Assembly: GCA_947458955.1 (NCBI GenBank)
Contig: CANGZT010000005.1
Coordinates: forward strand, 1-48,056
Origin: Flavobacteriia bacterium
GTDB taxonomy: Bacteria; Bacteroidota; Bacteroidia; Flavobacteriales_D; Crocinitomicaceae
Length of the DNA stretch: 48,056 bases
Direction of reading: 5' to 3'
In this document: positions 1-9,967 of the stretch, piece after piece
Layout of the letters: every line of letters begins with the position of its first letter
Numbering within the stretch: position 1 is the stretch's first letter
The notes under the pieces: generated by a model
What the model saw: the letters and a program-made list of their open reading frames with translations, nothing else
Told to the model about the DNA's origin: nothing
The model's database searches: none
Position numbers and translations under genes: made by a program

Positions 1-3000
1 GATTTAGTTGATAGTACCTGTAATGCTACACATAGCTCAAATGTTACTATTCAGACTAGTCCTGTTATAACTCTAAAGTCTACGACAGATACGATCTGTG
101 ATTTTGAGGAAATTATTTTTAATGCTGAGCCTAAGTCTTTAGTTGACTATAAATTTTATAAAAACGGACAAGTAGTACAAGAGGGAGATAAGTTTGAATA
201 TAGTTCTGATCAAATATTTGATAAAGATGTATTTTATGTCGTTGGTTTAGATGCTAAGGGTTGTAGCTCATCAAGGAGTAATTATAAACCTATTAAAGTA
301 AAAGCTAAACCAATAGTTTCGTTAAATTCTTCTGATTTTGACAATATTATTTGTGATAGTGATGAGGTTCGTTTTTCTGGAGTACCAAATTCATATAAAG
401 GATATACTTTTTTTAATTTTAGTAATCCTTTACAGAGTGGTATTGCAAGTGAATTCAAAACAAATAGTATTCGAACAAATGATTCGATTTTCGTTGAAGC
501 AACAAATTTAAATGGTTGTAAAAAGACGTCAAGTAATGCTTTTATTTTTAAAGTAGTTGAACGAATTTCCAAACCAGTAGTTAATTGTGGCAAATCAACC
601 AATACGCAGGTGAATTTTATTTGGGATCCTCTGCCAGAAGCAGTCGGTTATGAAATAAGTGTCAATGGGGGGGCATTTCAGTCTCCGAGTTTGGGAGCTA
701 CCTCTTTATCTCATTTAGTTACTGGATTGAGTGATGGAGAATCTGTTAAAATGGTGGTAAAAGCTTTAGGTTCTTTTTCCTGTGGTACTAGTATTGCTTC
801 AGATACACTCACTTGTTATGCTAAAACTTGTGATCCTCTTCCTATCAAATACACTCCTTATGATACTATTTGTGCAGGTGAATCGGTAAGTTTGAAAATA
901 AATGGTTTAAATCAAGGCAATTTTAGTATAGCGTGGAATGGAGAAACTCCAGGGTATGATAGTGTTTACACGAAAAGTTTGAACAAAGATGCTGTTATTT
1001 CAGCCTTAATTGTTGATTCAAGTAATTTAACAAACTGTTCTTATTTCAAAGCTACATTTAAAATTAAGGTTTACGAAATACCAAAAGTTTCAATTTCTTC
1101 AGATATCCCTGCTACAAATTGTAGTGGTAGTACGGCTATAATTACAGCATCACCACCTAGTTACAAAAGATATACTTTCTATAATGGTAATCAAATAATA
1201 CAAGATAATTGGAGAAATAGTGTTAAGATAAAAAACATCAAAGATGGTGTTCCGATAAAAGTGATTGCTACAAATTATGGTTGTACAGCAACTTCAAATT
1301 CAATCGTTAATACGGTAATTAAGCCTTTAGCTCAACCGGTGGTTAACTGTGGTACTTCTACTACATCATCGATTGAATTTAAATGGGATGCAGTACAAGA
1401 TGCTATTGGATATGAAGTAAGTGTGGATGGTGCTAATTGGGTAACGCCAACATCTGGTAATACTGGATTGAATCATATATTAAATGGTTTAACACCGGGT
1501 TCTGCTTCCTATATTTCAGTTAGAGCTAAAGGTGCAACCATATGTGGTAATTCCCCTATTTCATTACAAGCTAGTTGTTTTACATTACCTTGTTCCTCTA
1601 TATCTTTTACTTCAGAAAATAGTAAAACACTTTGTGAAGGTCAATCTGTTGGTATTAGCATTTCAAATATCAATATTCCTAATTATGCAGTTTCTTGGAA
1701 TACCAAAAATTACAGTAAAAATTTAAGTTTAACAGTTAAACCAAAAAAAGATACCATTATTTCTATTTCGGTTAAAAACCTAAATGAGCAAAACTGTCCT
1801 GCTACGATAAAATATACCAGATTAGAAGTAATTAAACAGCCCGATGTTAAACTCACTGTAGATCCAATGTTGTTGTGTAACACTGATTCTTTAACTCTCT
1901 CCGCATCACCTGTTGATTACGATAATTATCGTTTTTTTAATGGTTCTGCCACTTTGTATTCAGGTGCTTCAAGTAGCTACAAATTATCCATGTTTAAGTC
2001 AACAGTATATTTAAAAGTTGTTGCTCGAAATGGTATTTGTATAGACACCTCTGATGTTTTAAAATTAGTGATTGATAAACCATTAGAACGTCCGATAATC
2101 AATTCTGGGACAATAACGGATACTAGTATTGAATTTGTATGGGATTCAGTGCCGCAAGCAACTGGTTATATGATCAGTGTAAATGGTAAACCTTACATTA
2201 CTCCGACGAGTGGTATTTTAGGTAAAAGTCATGTTATTTCTGGATTGGGGATGAATCAATCTAGGTATGCGAAAGTAATTGCGCTAGGTGCAGGGGCATG
2301 TGGAAATAGTTTGGAATCAGACACCATCATTAGAAAAACAACCAATCATAAAGATTCTGTTTGTACAGCAATAACTTATAAATTGACCTATCATGATTCA
2401 ATTTGTGATGGAGACGATTTTGTCGCTAGAGTAACTAATATAAATAATAATACTAGTTTATTGAGTTGGAATGCAAGTTTTGAGGATACTATAACAGTTT
2501 ATCAAATAGCTCCTTTTAAAACAGACACATTAAGTGTCGTTATACGAAGGACTGATGAACCGTTGTGTCCAGGTGTGAAAAAATTAGTTAGAATTACAGT
2601 AAACCCTAAACCAAATGTAACACTTTCTACAAGTATTTCTAATGATAGTATATGTGAACAAAAAGAAGTCACCTTTTTTGCAAGTCCGGCTGGTTATGAG
2701 AACTATACATTTAAATCGAATGGCTCAGAAATACAAAGTTCAAACAATAATGAATATTATTTTTCGACAATTAAAATAAGTAATGACTCTATTATAAGTA
2801 TGGCCGTAACGGTAACTGATGATATCGGATGTACAGGAAATAGTAGCCCTTTAGCAGTAACGGTAATTAATAATCCAGTAATTTCATTAGCAGCTGACTT
2901 AAAAAATGGAGGAGTTTGTATAGGTAATGATATTGAAATCAAGATACCCGAAACTAATTTCAACAGTTATAATTTTTATAGTAATGGTAATTTAATCCAG

Positions 3001-5607
3001 TCAAGTAATTCTCCAAATTATAAAATAACCAACATAGCTTCTTCTAATTCAATTACTGCTAATGCAATACACAAATTTGGTTGTATAGGTGCATTGACTA
3101 CACCTTTAAATATTGCCCTTTTTCAATTACCAGAAGTAAGTTTAACAAGTAATAAATTGAATAATACCATTTGTGATGGTGAAAATGTTATTATTACCAC
3201 ACTACCAAGTAAATTAAATAGTTACGATTTTTATGATGCAACTACAATTAACTTATTACAATCATCGAGAGTAGATAATTATACATATACGACATTAAAA
3301 TCGTCTAAGTTAATTTACGTTATAGCTAAAGATTCAAACGATTGTGTTAGTAAAAAATCATCAACGCTGAAAATTACAGTTAATCCAAATCCGGTAATGG
3401 CGAACCCAAGTAATTTAACGATTTGTAGTAATAATATAATCGAAATACCGTTAACATCTGATATCAGTTCTACTTATACTTGGCAAGCCATTGATAATCC
3501 AAATGTAACTGGAGAATCGGTGATTTTACAAAGCTCAAATAGTTTAAAAGATACTTTAAAAAGCACTTCAATAATTCAAGAAACGGTTAATTATTCGGTT
3601 GTTCCTACTTCATTGTTAGGTTGTAAGGGATCAACTCAAACAGTTGCTATTAAGGTTAATCCTACTCCAGTTATTCAGCCCGTATTTGATACAATATGTA
3701 GTGGTTTAAGTTTTAATTTAATACCAAAAAACCAACTACCAATTGGTAATATTGTACCATCAAACACCACCTATACTTGGCCTTTACCAATATTTAGTGC
3801 AGGAACAATTTCCGGTGTATCAGCACAGACATCTAATTCATCTACGATTTCTCAACTTCTTTCAAATAAAACTAATTTACCTATAGTGTTGACCTATCAA
3901 ATTACACCTAGATCTGGTGCTACAGGGAATTGTACAGGTAAACCATTTGATTATAAAATTCTAATTAACCCAACTCCAGAGATTCCAAGTTATGTAGTAG
4001 ATTCCATATGCTCTGGTGAATCAATTTCAAAATCTCCTAAAAATGGAAACCCAATAGCTTCTATCATTGTTCCTGAAAACACTAAATATACTTGGATAAA
4101 ACCAATTGCGATTCCAAATGGATCTGTTGTGGGAATGACTGAAGAGGTCACTGGTTTAGACCAGATTTCAAATCAATTAGTAAATTCAACTACACAATTT
4201 GGAAAAGTAGTTTATACAATCGTGCCTACTTCAGGAAAGTGCGCAGGAAAAACATTTGATATACCAGTGGTTGTAAAACCTTTACCAGAAATCACAAATC
4301 AATTATCAAATGCTTTTTGTAGTCAAAATAAGGTAGACATAAAATTAAGTACTTCTGTTCCTTCTCAAATTTCTTGGAGTGCACAGGATAACTTAGCTAT
4401 AGAAGGTGAAACATTAACACTAACTACCAAAGATTCTATAAATGATTTATTAATAAACACAAGTTCTGTACTACAAACAGTAAAGTATAATTTAGCACCG
4501 ACTTCATTGTTTGGTTGTAAAGGGTCAGAAAAAGAATTAATCATTGATGTATTTGCTAAGCCGTTGGTTAAAAACACTTCCTTATCACTATGTAACGGAG
4601 ATACCTTGAATTTTATACCAAAAGATACTGAAAATGGAAACGTAGTACCTTTAAACACACTTTTTACATGGAATGTAATTGATAAATCTCCCGCGGATAG
4701 TATACAAGGCGAATCAAATCAAACAACTAATACATCTAACATATACCAAATATTAAAGACCAAAACAATTTCGGGAAATATTAAGTATCAAGTTACTCCA
4801 ACATCAACTATTCTTGGTAACTGTGTAGGAAGTCCTTTTACATTAAATGTAAACATACACCCTGTTCCCGATCCCAAGGTTAGTATTTCAGATACAGGTA
4901 TTTGTAAAGGAACTGAAGTTTCAATCAATACTTTTTTTGATGAAACACATTATCCATCAATAATTTACAGTTGGAATACAGGTCAGAATATAAAATCTTT
5001 TTCTATAAAACCCCAACAAAGCACCATATATAAGCTCATAGCAACTAGTAATGGTTGTTCAAGCCTTCCTGATTCAGTATCGGTATTTGTTGATCAAGTT
5101 GTTCCTAACGTGAATGCGGGTTCTGATGAAACGATTTGTCGTGGAGATAGCATACAATTAAATGCATCGGGAGGAAAAACATATGTTTGGCAATTTGATA
5201 TGAGTTTATCAGATACCTTGGTAGGAAGTCCTAAAGCTGCACCATACGTTACAACAATGTATAAAGTGAAAGCTACCAATGATTTTTGTAGTGCTGAAGA
5301 TGAGGTACTAATTACGATTGATAGATGTTTGAAAGAATTACCATTTAAAATTCCTCAAATTTATACTCCTAATGCTGATGGAGCGAATGATGTTTGGGAA
5401 TTAATTGATATTGATTACTTCCCGAAAAGTAGTATCACCATTTTCAATCGTTGGGGAGATATAGTGTACGAAAAAACGCCCTATTTAAATGAGTGGGATG
5501 GCAAAAATATAGCAGGAGATGAATTACCGGATGGTACCTATTATTATGTGATTGATTTAGGTAATGGACATGAATTATATAAAGGATTTGTTGTAATTAC
5601 TCGATGA
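1..5607 (+). CDS. Giant surface protein with T9SS type B (gliding-motility) C-terminal domain, 5' partial
   Basis: The frame is open from base 1 to the TGA at 5605-5607 (1868 residues visible), so the gene starts upstream of the window; the Met at 610 is internal. The first part is built from long composite repeats (about 252-254 residues), each with a fibronectin-III-like block (motifs such as AVGYEIS, AIGYEVS) and two Ig-like blocks (ICxGxxV...; YxxYxFYNG). The middle, about codons 1120-1650, has PKD-like blocks with the recurring pattern 'NPTPxI...SICSGES...YTW'. The last ~90 residues (IPQIYTPNADGANDVWE ... FNRWGDIVYE ... DGTYYYVIDLG) match the CHU_C/type B sorting domain that directs export by T9SS. 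Expected at the cell surface or released; an adhesin role is inference. The stop overlaps the next start by 4 bp (ATGA), so the gene is coupled to its PorP/SprF partner. Confidence 0.93.
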   Translation, partial: DLVDSTCNATHSSNVTIQTSPVITLKSTTDTICDFEEIIFNAEPKSLVDYKFYKNGQVVQEGDKFEYSSDQIFDKDVFYVVGLDAKGCSSSRSNYKPIKVKAKPIVSLNSSDFDNIICDSDEVRFSGVPNSYKGYTFFNFSNPLQSGIASEFKTNSIRTNDSIFVEATNLNGCKKTSSNAFIFKVVERISKPVVNCGKSTNTQVNFIWDPLPEAVGYEISVNGGAFQSPSLGATSLSHLVTGLSDGESVKMVVKALGSFSCGTSIASDTLTCYAKTCDPLPIKYTPYDTICAGESVSLKINGLNQGNFSIAWNGETPGYDSVYTKSLNKDAVISALIVDSSNLTNCSYFKATFKIKVYEIPKVSISSDIPATNCSGSTAIITASPPSYKRYTFYNGNQIIQDNWRNSVKIKNIKDGVPIKVIATNYGCTATSNSIVNTVIKPLAQPVVNCGTSTTSSIEFKWDAVQDAIGYEVSVDGANWVTPTSGNTGLNHILNGLTPGSASYISVRAKGATICGNSPISLQASCFTLPCSSISFTSENSKTLCEGQSVGISISNINIPNYAVSWNTKNYSKNLSLTVKPKKDTIISISVKNLNEQNCPATIKYTRLEVIKQPDVKLTVDPMLLCNTDSLTLSASPVDYDNYRFFNGSATLYSGASSSYKLSMFKSTVYLKVVARNGICIDTSDVLKLVIDKPLERPIINSGTITDTSIEFVWDSVPQATGYMISVNGKPYITPTSGILGKSHVISGLGMNQSRYAKVIALGAGACGNSLESDTIIRKTTNHKDSVCTAITYKLTYHDSICDGDDFVARVTNINNNTSLLSWNASFEDTITVYQIAPFKTDTLSVVIRRTDEPLCPGVKKLVRITVNPKPNVTLSTSISNDSICEQKEVTFFASPAGYENYTFKSNGSEIQSSNNNEYYFSTIKISNDSIISMAVTVTDDIGCTGNSSPLAVTVINNPVISLAADLKNGGVCIGNDIEIKIPETNFNSYNFYSNGNLIQSSNSPNYKITNIASSNSITANAIHKFGCIGALTTPLNIALFQLPEVSLTSNKLNNTICDGENVIITTLPSKLNSYDFYDATTINLLQSSRVDNYTYTTLKSSKLIYVIAKDSNDCVSKKSSTLKITVNPNPVMANPSNLTICSNNIIEIPLTSDISSTYTWQAIDNPNVTGESVILQSSNSLKDTLKSTSIIQETVNYSVVPTSLLGCKGSTQTVAIKVNPTPVIQPVFDTICSGLSFNLIPKNQLPIGNIVPSNTTYTWPLPIFSAGTISGVSAQTSNSSTISQLLSNKTNLPIVLTYQITPRSGATGNCTGKPFDYKILINPTPEIPSYVVDSICSGESISKSPKNGNPIASIIVPENTKYTWIKPIAIPNGSVVGMTEEVTGLDQISNQLVNSTTQFGKVVYTIVPTSGKCAGKTFDIPVVVKPLPEITNQLSNAFCSQNKVDIKLSTSVPSQISWSAQDNLAIEGETLTLTTKDSINDLLINTSSVLQTVKYNLAPTSLFGCKGSEKELIIDVFAKPLVKNTSLSLCNGDTLNFIPKDTENGNVVPLNTLFTWNVIDKSPADSIQGESNQTTNTSNIYQILKTKTISGNIKYQVTPTSTILGNCVGSPFTLNVNIHPVPDPKVSISDTGICKGTEVSINTFFDETHYPSIIYSWNTGQNIKSFSIKPQQSTIYKLIATSNGCSSLPDSVSVFVDQVVPNVNAGSDETICRGDSIQLNASGGKTYVWQFDMSLSDTLVGSPKAAPYVTTMYKVKATNDFCSAEDEVLITIDRCLKELPFKIPQIYTPNADGANDVWELIDIDYFPKSSITIFNRWGDIVYEKTPYLNEWDGKNIAGDELPDGTYYYVIDLGNGHELYKGFVVITR
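571..2850 (+). repeat. Three composite protein repeats of about 252-254 codons
   Basis: Aligned anchors are KPVVNCGKS (571), QPVVNCGTS (1333) and RPIINSGTI (2089), giving periods of 762 and 756 bp. Each unit has the same internal order: Fn3-like, then Ig-like with an ICxG motif, then Ig-like with a YxFYNG-type motif. Bases 1-570 contain the tail of an earlier unit of the same kind. The copies are diverged at DNA level, so this is an old duplication. The end of the third unit is approximate. Confidence 0.75.
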
Positions 5608-6572
5608 TTATTAGAAAGTATACATATCTAACAATATTAATTTTTACTTCAATATTTGTATTGAAACAAACTTGTTGGTCGCAACAAGAGCCTATGTATA
5701 CACAGAATAATTTCGATCGATTAGTATTTAATCCAGCATATGCTGGAAGTTCAGGTTGGATAGTGAATACATTCAAACATAGAACTCAATTTACAGGAAT
5801 AGAAGGTGCTCCACAGACTCAGATGTTTACAATTCATGCTCCTTGGCAGATTAAATCAATGGGATTTGGAGGTAAAATCGTTAACGATAAATTAGGCGCT
5901 ACAAATCAGTTGAATGTAAATTTAATTTCCGCTTATCACCTAGGGATTGGTGACGGAAAATTGTCTGTTGGGTTAGAGTTGGGGTTATTTTCTCAATCAA
6001 TAGATTTTACTCAATTACATAAAGTAAATCCTAATGATCAAGCAATTCCAAATGAAAAACAATCGGTAATGAGACCTGATGGTGCTTTTGGAATACAATA
6101 TCAGTCAGTGAATAGAAAAAAAAGAAGGGAATATTTTGTAGGTTTCTCTATTCAACATTTATTTAAAAGTGATTTAAATTTCACCGGAAATGATAGGCCT
6201 TTAGTCGCTGAATTGTCACGTCATTATTTTTTATCAGGTGGATATGCATTTGATTATAAGAGTGGTTTAACATTACAACCTTGTTTTTTATTAAAAAAAG
6301 TGGCCGGTGCTCCTTCTCAGATCGATTTATATGTGAATGCGATTTACAAAGAAAAATATACAGTTGGTATTGGTTATCGAACTAGTGATGCTATGACATT
6401 TGTAATAAAATATCACATTACCGATGCGATTCGAGTGGCTTATTCATATGATATGCGCATTTCTCCGATAGCAAAATATTCTTCTGCTGCACATGAAATA
6501 ATGTTGAGGTATGGAATTAAGTTATTACCACCACAACAAATTAAGGAAATAGATCCAAGATTTTATTTTTAA
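5604..6572 (+). CDS. PorP/SprF family type IX secretion system membrane protein
   Basis: 322 residues. It has an N-terminal signal peptide (hydrophobic LTILIFTSIFVL, then a likely cleavage before QQEPMYTQ) and the family hallmark YTQNNFDRLVFNPAYAGSSG near residues 33-52. The rest alternates short amphipathic strands typical of a beta-barrel outer-membrane protein. PorP/SprF proteins are partners of T9SS cargo: SprF is needed for SprB export in Flavobacterium, and type B cargo genes are commonly followed by such a gene. The start codon overlaps the stop of the giant cargo gene, strongly suggesting a dedicated pair. The following PorE-like gene begins within a few bases, completing a three-gene cassette. 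Confidence 0.93.
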   Translation: MIIRKYTYLTILIFTSIFVLKQTCWSQQEPMYTQNNFDRLVFNPAYAGSSGWIVNTFKHRTQFTGIEGAPQTQMFTIHAPWQIKSMGFGGKIVNDKLGATNQLNVNLISAYHLGIGDGKLSVGLELGLFSQSIDFTQLHKVNPNDQAIPNEKQSVMRPDGAFGIQYQSVNRKKRREYFVGFSIQHLFKSDLNFTGNDRPLVAELSRHYFLSGGYAFDYKSGLTLQPCFLLKKVAGAPSQIDLYVNAIYKEKYTVGIGYRTSDAMTFVIKYHITDAIRVAYSYDMRISPIAKYSSAAHEIMLRYGIKLLPPQQIKEIDPRFYF

Positions 6573-6579
6573 ACAAAGA

Positions 6580-9411
6580 ATTATAGGAAAGGTTAAACAT
6601 AGTATCATCATTTTCATTTTTTTATCATTAGCATTGGTAAAAGGCAATTTCTATGCCCAAAAAAATGATATGCAAAAAGCAGATAGATACTTTGATTTAA
6701 ACATGTTTAAAGATGCGGTTCCTTTATATTTAGAAGCTTCGAAACAAGGAAAGCCTGCAGACAAAGAAAAGGCATTACTTCAATTAGCGAACTGTTACAG
6801 AATCATTGGAGAATTTGAAGAAGCAGAAAAAACATACCAGAAAATTTTAAAAAACAAAAAAGCTCCCGCTTCTAGTTATTTTGACTACGGTTTAGCCTTA
6901 AAGGCATCTTCAAAGTACTTGGAAGCTATAACCATTTTTGAGAAATATCGATCGAAAGCACCAGCTGATAGTGCCAATGCTAATCGGATGATAAAATCCT
7001 GTTTGATGGCGCAACAATGGCTGGATGAACCGGTTGAATATGATGTTAAACTCGTTGATAAATTTAGTACTGAATCTCCTGATTTTGCTGCTGGTTATTA
7101 CATGGATGGGGTTTATTTATGTTCTTCTCGTGAAGGCAGCAAAAAACCCTTGTTAAATTTTAATGGTGGAAGTCCAAATCCAGCCTTGGATTATTATTTT
7201 ACCTACATGAATGTTCCTACTGATTCTATTAAAACACCAGATCAATTTCCAGGGAATTTAAACTCAGTGGAACACGAAGGACCAGGTACTTTTACAAATA
7301 ATTTTAGCAAATTGTATTTTACTAAAAGTGTAATTGGTAATAAATCCAAAGACACAAAAAGACTTAAAACCTTACAAGTTTATGTTACTGAAAAAGATAG
7401 TGCCAATAATTGGAAAATAGCAAAGAGTGCTTTTGATTTTAATAGTTCATTGTATTCCGTTGGTCATCCTTCTATTACCAAAGATGGAAAACGTATTTAT
7501 TTCATGTCTGATATGCCTGGTGGCGTTGGGGGGACAGATTTATATTATAGTGAATTACAAAAAAACGGAAGATGGGGGAAACCAAAAAATTTGGGAAAAC
7601 CTATCAATACAATTGGTAATGAATTATTTCCGTTTATTACTGAGGATTCTACGCTATATTTTTCTTCCAACATACACCCAGGAATGGGGAAACTAGATAT
7701 TTTTTATGCGAAGCCCAAAAATGATACCGCTTGGTCTGATCCTATGAACATGCGTGCACCAATAAATACGATTGGAGATGATTTTGCATTCATAAAAGAT
7801 TCAAAATTGAATCGTGGGTTTTTATCTTCAGATAGATTCAATGGAAAAGGAGCGGATGATGTTTATACATTTAGTCATATTGAACCTTTTTCAATTAGTG
7901 TGGAAGGGACAGATATTTCAATTCTTGATCAAAGTTTTTATGATGGGGTTACTTATAAATTAGTAAACGATTCTACGAAAGAGGAAATACTTTTTACATG
8001 GGAAAACGGGAGGTTTAAAGCGAATGTGCAACCTGAAGTAAGTTATACTTTGGCAGCTAGAAAAGATGGTTTTCGCTATGCTAAATTGGGTATTACTAGA
8101 AAAATTCCAGAACCGAATCAACACATCGCTTTTGAAATAAGACCTGTAGACAAATCTGTTAAGGTGGAAGGGGTTTTGTATCAATTAGACTCAACGCAGA
8201 AAATAAATCAGTCAAAGTACTCGAAGGGTTTTGTGTCTTTAGCAGAAAACGAAAATGTTCTGGCCTATCAACAAATGGATTCCACAGCAAAGTTTAAGTT
8301 TGATTACGACTTAACTGCTGGTAATATCTATTTGCTTTCAGATGCTTCAGAGGTAAAAAAGTTTAATGCTAATATACAGGATACAAGTAAAATAATCTCT
8401 GATTCGTTGGATACGATTCCAACGCTTGCAGGTTTAGATACATTGTCAACCTCTGATTCCTTGGTTAAATCTGTAGAAATTAAAGAGGAAATTGTAAATA
8501 CTTCCCCAGATACAAGTAAAGTAGTTATACCAGAAAAAGTAGTCTTCAGAGCAATGTGTACTTCAGAGTCATATAAATTATCAAACGTTCAAATCAAGTT
8601 GTATCAAAAAGATTCCATACAAGCATCTACCAAAAGCAATGGAGCGGGTATGTTTTTATTTGTGCTTGATCCATTAAAGCCTGTGTATACTGTTTTTGCT
8701 TCCAAACCTGGGTATGAAAGTCGGGAAATTGAAATTAAAACCAAAGACTTTTATGCTGCGGATGCGCCTTATTTCAATATTGAGATGATAGAAAAAGATC
8801 GAATCGATGTAAAAGGAAAAGTGAAAGATAAAGACTCTGTAGTTTCAAATGCTCAACTTGATATTTATTCAAACATTGAGGCTACTAAAACTCAAATAAC
8901 AGATAATAACGGAGAATTTCAATTTACGGTCAATCCAGATGGCGAGTATAAAATGATGGTTAATAAAAAAGGGTATTTACCCTCTATGGTCGATATCAAT
9001 CTTCAAAATATAAATGAAAATGGAGATTTAGATTTAAGTATTGAGATGGATACGTTAAAAGTAGACAAGGTTTTCAGAATGAATATATATTATGAGTTTG
9101 ATAAATCTGATATTAAACCAGCTTCTGAAATAGAGCTTGATAGATTCATTTCTTTTATGCGAATTAATCCAACGGTATCTATTGAAATTAGTGCCCATAC
9201 GGACGAACAGGGTACCGATGCTTATAATTTAGGGTTATCAAAAGAAAGAGCAAGAAGGGTAATGAATTATTTAATTACAGAGGGAAGAATTGATAAAAAA
9301 CTGATTATTAGTAATGGATACGGTGAATCAAAACCGATTGTGAAAAATGCAAAAAACGAAACAGATCATCAATTAAATCGTAGAACTGAAGTAAGAATTT
9401 TAGGATTTTAG
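6580..9411 (+). CDS. PorE-like TPR/PD40/OmpA family protein of the T9SS cassette (non-ATG start)
   Basis: About 943 residues if started at the ATT at 6580. Order of modules: signal peptide; TPR repeats (about residues 30-150); PD40/WD40-like beta-propeller segments (about 180-440, e.g. GHPSITKDGKRIYFMSDMPG); carboxypeptidase-regulatory-like beta domains (about 650-820); and a C-terminal OmpA-like peptidoglycan-binding domain (YEFDKSDIKP ... SAHTDEQGTDAYN ... LSKERA). This is the layout of PorE, which ties T9SS to peptidoglycan. The start needs care: the first conventional codon is TTG at 6634, but that removes the signal peptide. The in-frame stretch from 6580 reads IIGKVKHSIIIFIFLSLALV then KGNFYAQ, a complete signal peptide, with no ATG anywhere after the stop at 6550. 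It lies 7 nt behind the SprF-like gene and is probably co-transcribed. Confidence 0.85.
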   Translation: MIGKVKHSIIIFIFLSLALVKGNFYAQKNDMQKADRYFDLNMFKDAVPLYLEASKQGKPADKEKALLQLANCYRIIGEFEEAEKTYQKILKNKKAPASSYFDYGLALKASSKYLEAITIFEKYRSKAPADSANANRMIKSCLMAQQWLDEPVEYDVKLVDKFSTESPDFAAGYYMDGVYLCSSREGSKKPLLNFNGGSPNPALDYYFTYMNVPTDSIKTPDQFPGNLNSVEHEGPGTFTNNFSKLYFTKSVIGNKSKDTKRLKTLQVYVTEKDSANNWKIAKSAFDFNSSLYSVGHPSITKDGKRIYFMSDMPGGVGGTDLYYSELQKNGRWGKPKNLGKPINTIGNELFPFITEDSTLYFSSNIHPGMGKLDIFYAKPKNDTAWSDPMNMRAPINTIGDDFAFIKDSKLNRGFLSSDRFNGKGADDVYTFSHIEPFSISVEGTDISILDQSFYDGVTYKLVNDSTKEEILFTWENGRFKANVQPEVSYTLAARKDGFRYAKLGITRKIPEPNQHIAFEIRPVDKSVKVEGVLYQLDSTQKINQSKYSKGFVSLAENENVLAYQQMDSTAKFKFDYDLTAGNIYLLSDASEVKKFNANIQDTSKIISDSLDTIPTLAGLDTLSTSDSLVKSVEIKEEIVNTSPDTSKVVIPEKVVFRAMCTSESYKLSNVQIKLYQKDSIQASTKSNGAGMFLFVLDPLKPVYTVFASKPGYESREIEIKTKDFYAADAPYFNIEMIEKDRIDVKGKVKDKDSVVSNAQLDIYSNIEATKTQITDNNGEFQFTVNPDGEYKMMVNKKGYLPSMVDINLQNINENGDLDLSIEMDTLKVDKVFRMNIYYEFDKSDIKPASEIELDRFISFMRINPTVSIEISAHTDEQGTDAYNLGLSKERARRVMNYLITEGRIDKKLIISNGYGESKPIVKNAKNETDHQLNRRTEVRILGF

Positions 9412-9494
9412 TTTTTTTACTTATTTTTTAATCTTTGTATTTGAAAAATTAACTTATAAAAACTAATTTAGAACTTAATTTATAATTATTTGAT

Positions 9495-9944
9495 ATGATA
9501 AAAACGATTCAAAACATAATCTTGAAAAAAGCTTATTTACTGATGTTTTTTTTAGGAATGTCTGGCATAACTAATGCACAATGTAGTTCGGATGCGTTTA
9601 TGGATAATTGTTCAAGTGCATTGGAAGATTTTAATTTCATTAAATCTTTTGAATACTCGAATGCTAAAGGTGGAGCAAAAGGAGAATATAGTTATGTTTT
9701 TTCAAAAGGGACAAACTACCGAATTGTTGTTTGTGATGAAAATATTGCTGGGAATAAAATGATTATTTCATTGTATGATCGAAATCACAAATTAATAGCT
9801 TCTAACTTTGATAAGGCATCAAAAAAAGTATTTCCAGTATTAACCTACCCATGTTCTGCGACAGGGGTATATTACATTGAATATTCTTTCCAAGGCGACA
9901 AAGCAAAATGTGGTATAAACATTCTTGGATTCTCTAAAAACTAA
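9495..9944 (+). CDS. Small secreted protein of unknown function
   Basis: 149 residues with a clear signal peptide: basic start, hydrophobic KAYLLMFFLGMSGI, likely cleavage after TNA before QCSSDAF. The mature part has five or so cysteines (CSSDAFMDNC, VVCDEN, YPCSATG, KCGIN), consistent with disulfides outside the cytoplasm, and alternating hydrophobic strands ending in a VYYIEYSF strand, suggesting a compact beta-sandwich. I do not recognise a family. It is followed 23 nt later by a lipoprotein gene with no terminator in between, so the two are probably co-transcribed. An AT-rich leader with a near-match promoter element (TAATCTTTG at about 9427) precedes it. Confidence 0.7.
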   Translation: MIKTIQNIILKKAYLLMFFLGMSGITNAQCSSDAFMDNCSSALEDFNFIKSFEYSNAKGGAKGEYSYVFSKGTNYRIVVCDENIAGNKMIISLYDRNHKLIASNFDKASKKVFPVLTYPCSATGVYYIEYSFQGDKAKCGINILGFSKN

Positions 9945-9967
9945 CATAAAAAATTAATTAAATAAAC

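Noticed and set aside
2757-5279. Antisense frames within the giant surface protein gene
   Set aside because: No signals and no neighbours; the sense frame is uninterrupted over the whole stretch and encodes recognisable repeats.
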